The translations under genes and the position numbers were made by a program. A stretch of 64,000 bases of DNA from the NCBI GenBank assembly GCA_022829145.1, contig CM040762.1, positions 24,050,436-24,114,435 of the forward strand, read 5' to 3'. The stretch is from Albula goreensis. Its lineage: Eukaryota > Chordata > Actinopteri > Albuliformes > Albulidae. Shown here one piece after another: positions 62,201 through 64,000 of this stretch; the stretch's first letter is position 1, and every line of letters starts with the position of its first letter. The notes under the pieces were generated by a model. It was not told where the DNA came from. It was given only the letters and a program-made list of their open reading frames with translations, and did no database searches.

Positions 62201-63399
62201 ATCTGAAGATATCCATCCATCCATTTGTCTCAATTCTCATCAGTATATTTCCATGCATATAAGACAATATGCATTCTTCATTTTGAAAATACGGTCTTAC
62301 AGGCTTCGGGGAAAGACAATAAGTCAAGATGGATAGGTTTTTGCAGGATGTGGATTTGATGGGTATACATGGGAAGATGCATGTTTTGAACAACAAGGAA
62401 ATGTTGTGTGTGCATGTGTGTGTGAGAGAGAGAGCAAGCAAGAGAGAGAGAGAAGATTATGTTGAGTCAATTTAAGGTTAACATATTGCTTTACACTACT
62501 CAAATGACAACTGAGTTGTCTGCCATTTTATGGTAATAAAGTCACTTTAATGTAATGCAATGGCCATGTTTACCTGATGTATTGAACAAATTACAAAACA
62601 TGAAACAATGTTTATAGTAATTGCATCAGCAGTTGTGTTTGTCACATGACATACTTATCAAGTTGCTACCTTGAAACACCACTGTTATACCCTTCAGGAT
62701 AGGGACCACTGAGATGAGTTTTTTATAGCAGCATGCTTATTATGTATTTGAATCCATACAATGAAATATACAACACTTTACCCACCTTCTGCTTTGACAG
62801 TTCTGTTCGATATTTCAGTATTTTCCTCAGCATGGCACCAACCCAACCGCAACTGCCAATAGATTATGAAGTCTCTGTAGCAAATAATTTATCCTGAAAT
62901 ATAAAATGATACATTAGTCCAGCAACGTTCGATTTTGAGCACTTTCATATTTTGGCAAAAGATTGTCTAAGACAATCCAAAATGGGTGCTGTTCTGCATC
63001 TAATACCAAATTGAATTAATTAAAGCAATTCTTAATGAGATCAAAAAGTTCTCAAATAAACTGCCTAGCTCTGCAGGAGTAATCTATAAAAGAAACAACA
63101 AACTTCTTTCCTAGTAATTAGAAGATGCACAAAGGTATTGAAACAATTTTGCTCTAATTTGGTTTTGCTCTTGGATATTCTGCCGCCAATGTACTTGATG
63201 CAGCTGTAACAAATCAATGCTCATTGATGAGACTCTTATTTTTTTAAAATATAAATTTAACCCTGATTTTAACTCCGATCTGTACTGGCTCTGTCTGTCT
63301 CCGACTCACGAAAGGAAAGGAAGACGTAGTCAGCATAGTCTTAGTTCGTGCCGCTGCAGGTGCCCAGCATGACCAGAGAGGGTGCTGTTGAGACCAATG

Positions 63400-63575
63400 A
63401 ACTTAGCCGGTTTATCCCTATCATCCCTGGCGAGGCTGGTCAACTGTGCCTCACCAAATGCAGACCTCCGGCAAATGCAGATAGCCGGCAATGACGAGAC
63501 TAGGTTTCGAACCCCCGACCTCAGGGCTCCCAAGCAGGCATCTTGCCCTGTGAAACACTCTTGTGAAACTAAGTG
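63400..63575 (-). mobile_element. tRNA-derived SINE fragment
   Basis: On the minus strand a tRNA-like region reads GCTTGGGAGCCCTGAGGTCG and then GGGGTTCGAAACC, giving a good box B at 63503-63514. Box A is poorly preserved. The body continues to about 63400 with two CTGCATTTG words. No poly(A) or target duplication is evident. Confidence 0.5.
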
Positions 63576-64000
63576 CATCGCTTAGTTGCTTTTCTGTATA
63601 GAATGTTAAAAAACATAATTGCATAGCTCATGGTTTTTGCTCATTTCACTTATATGACAACTAATTTGATGCACGGTGCATATTTACAGCGAAGGTATAG
63701 GTCACAGTGTCAGCTCAGCAGTATTATACTAAAGATACTAAAGTATTACTGAAGTAGCACATTACTCCGACTTTAAATGCCTTCAAAAATGTATTGGAAG
63801 GGAGGAGCTCTTTCCTCAAAAGGCGTGGAACAAGACAGGACTGAAATTAGATGAGCTTGTTAATGTTATACCCATGCGTTAAATAGAGTAAAGAAGAGTT
63901 TGCACATCAAGTCTGCCTCTGTAATCAATCAAGTGTGGAAAAATCTGGAAGGTTTTTCCATTAGCCTTGAAATACTGGGTCAAGAGATTGCAGCGCTTCT

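Overview
The window looks like a teleost fish genome. The evidence is its repeats (L1-type LINE fragments of the fish kind, Tc1-like transposons, a DIRS-type retroelement fossil, tRNA-derived SINE pieces with the fish GTAAGTCGCT tail motif, long CA/GT microsatellites) and its one clear host gene. No species name can be defended from the sequence.

The only confident protein-coding gene is near the right end. It is the first coding exon (59460-60097, + strand) of hs3st4, heparan sulfate glucosamine 3-O-sulfotransferase 4, ending at a clean splice donor. The remaining 3.9 kb is the start of intron 1. No second exon, which carries the rest of the sulfotransferase domain, was found, in keeping with the very long intron of this gene in other vertebrates. 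The 5' leader has two upstream ORFs, one of which overlaps the main start codon.

The left part (1-22.6 kb) is repeat-rich. It holds an L1 ORF2 scrap (-), an L1 ORF1 scrap beside a DIRS fossil (+), a diverged 106-bp triplication, a possible spliced unit around a long CA microsatellite, an A+T-rich ~60-bp minisatellite, a Tc1 N-terminal fragment, an element with near-perfect 34-bp inverted ends, a 1-kb array of 27 37-bp units in two alternating types, and a larger L1 ORF1 relic.

The middle (23-52 kb) is a gene desert with few repeats. Several 200-800-bp blocks stand out by balanced composition, mixed CpG content and clustered homeodomain, POU or TCF-like motifs. I mark them as candidate regulatory or conserved noncoding blocks; conservation itself cannot be judged here. 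The right part (52-64 kb) has a short element with 17-bp flanking repeats, a Tc1 deletion derivative abutting a SINE head, the hs3st4 promoter region and exon, and a candidate intronic enhancer.

No multi-gene system, operon, CRISPR array or intact mobile element was seen. The items most worth following up are the two-type 37-bp satellite, the candidate spliced unit at 9.5-10.6 kb, the 16.86-17.25 kb inverted-repeat element, the block at 41.9-42.7 kb and the overlapping uORF of hs3st4.
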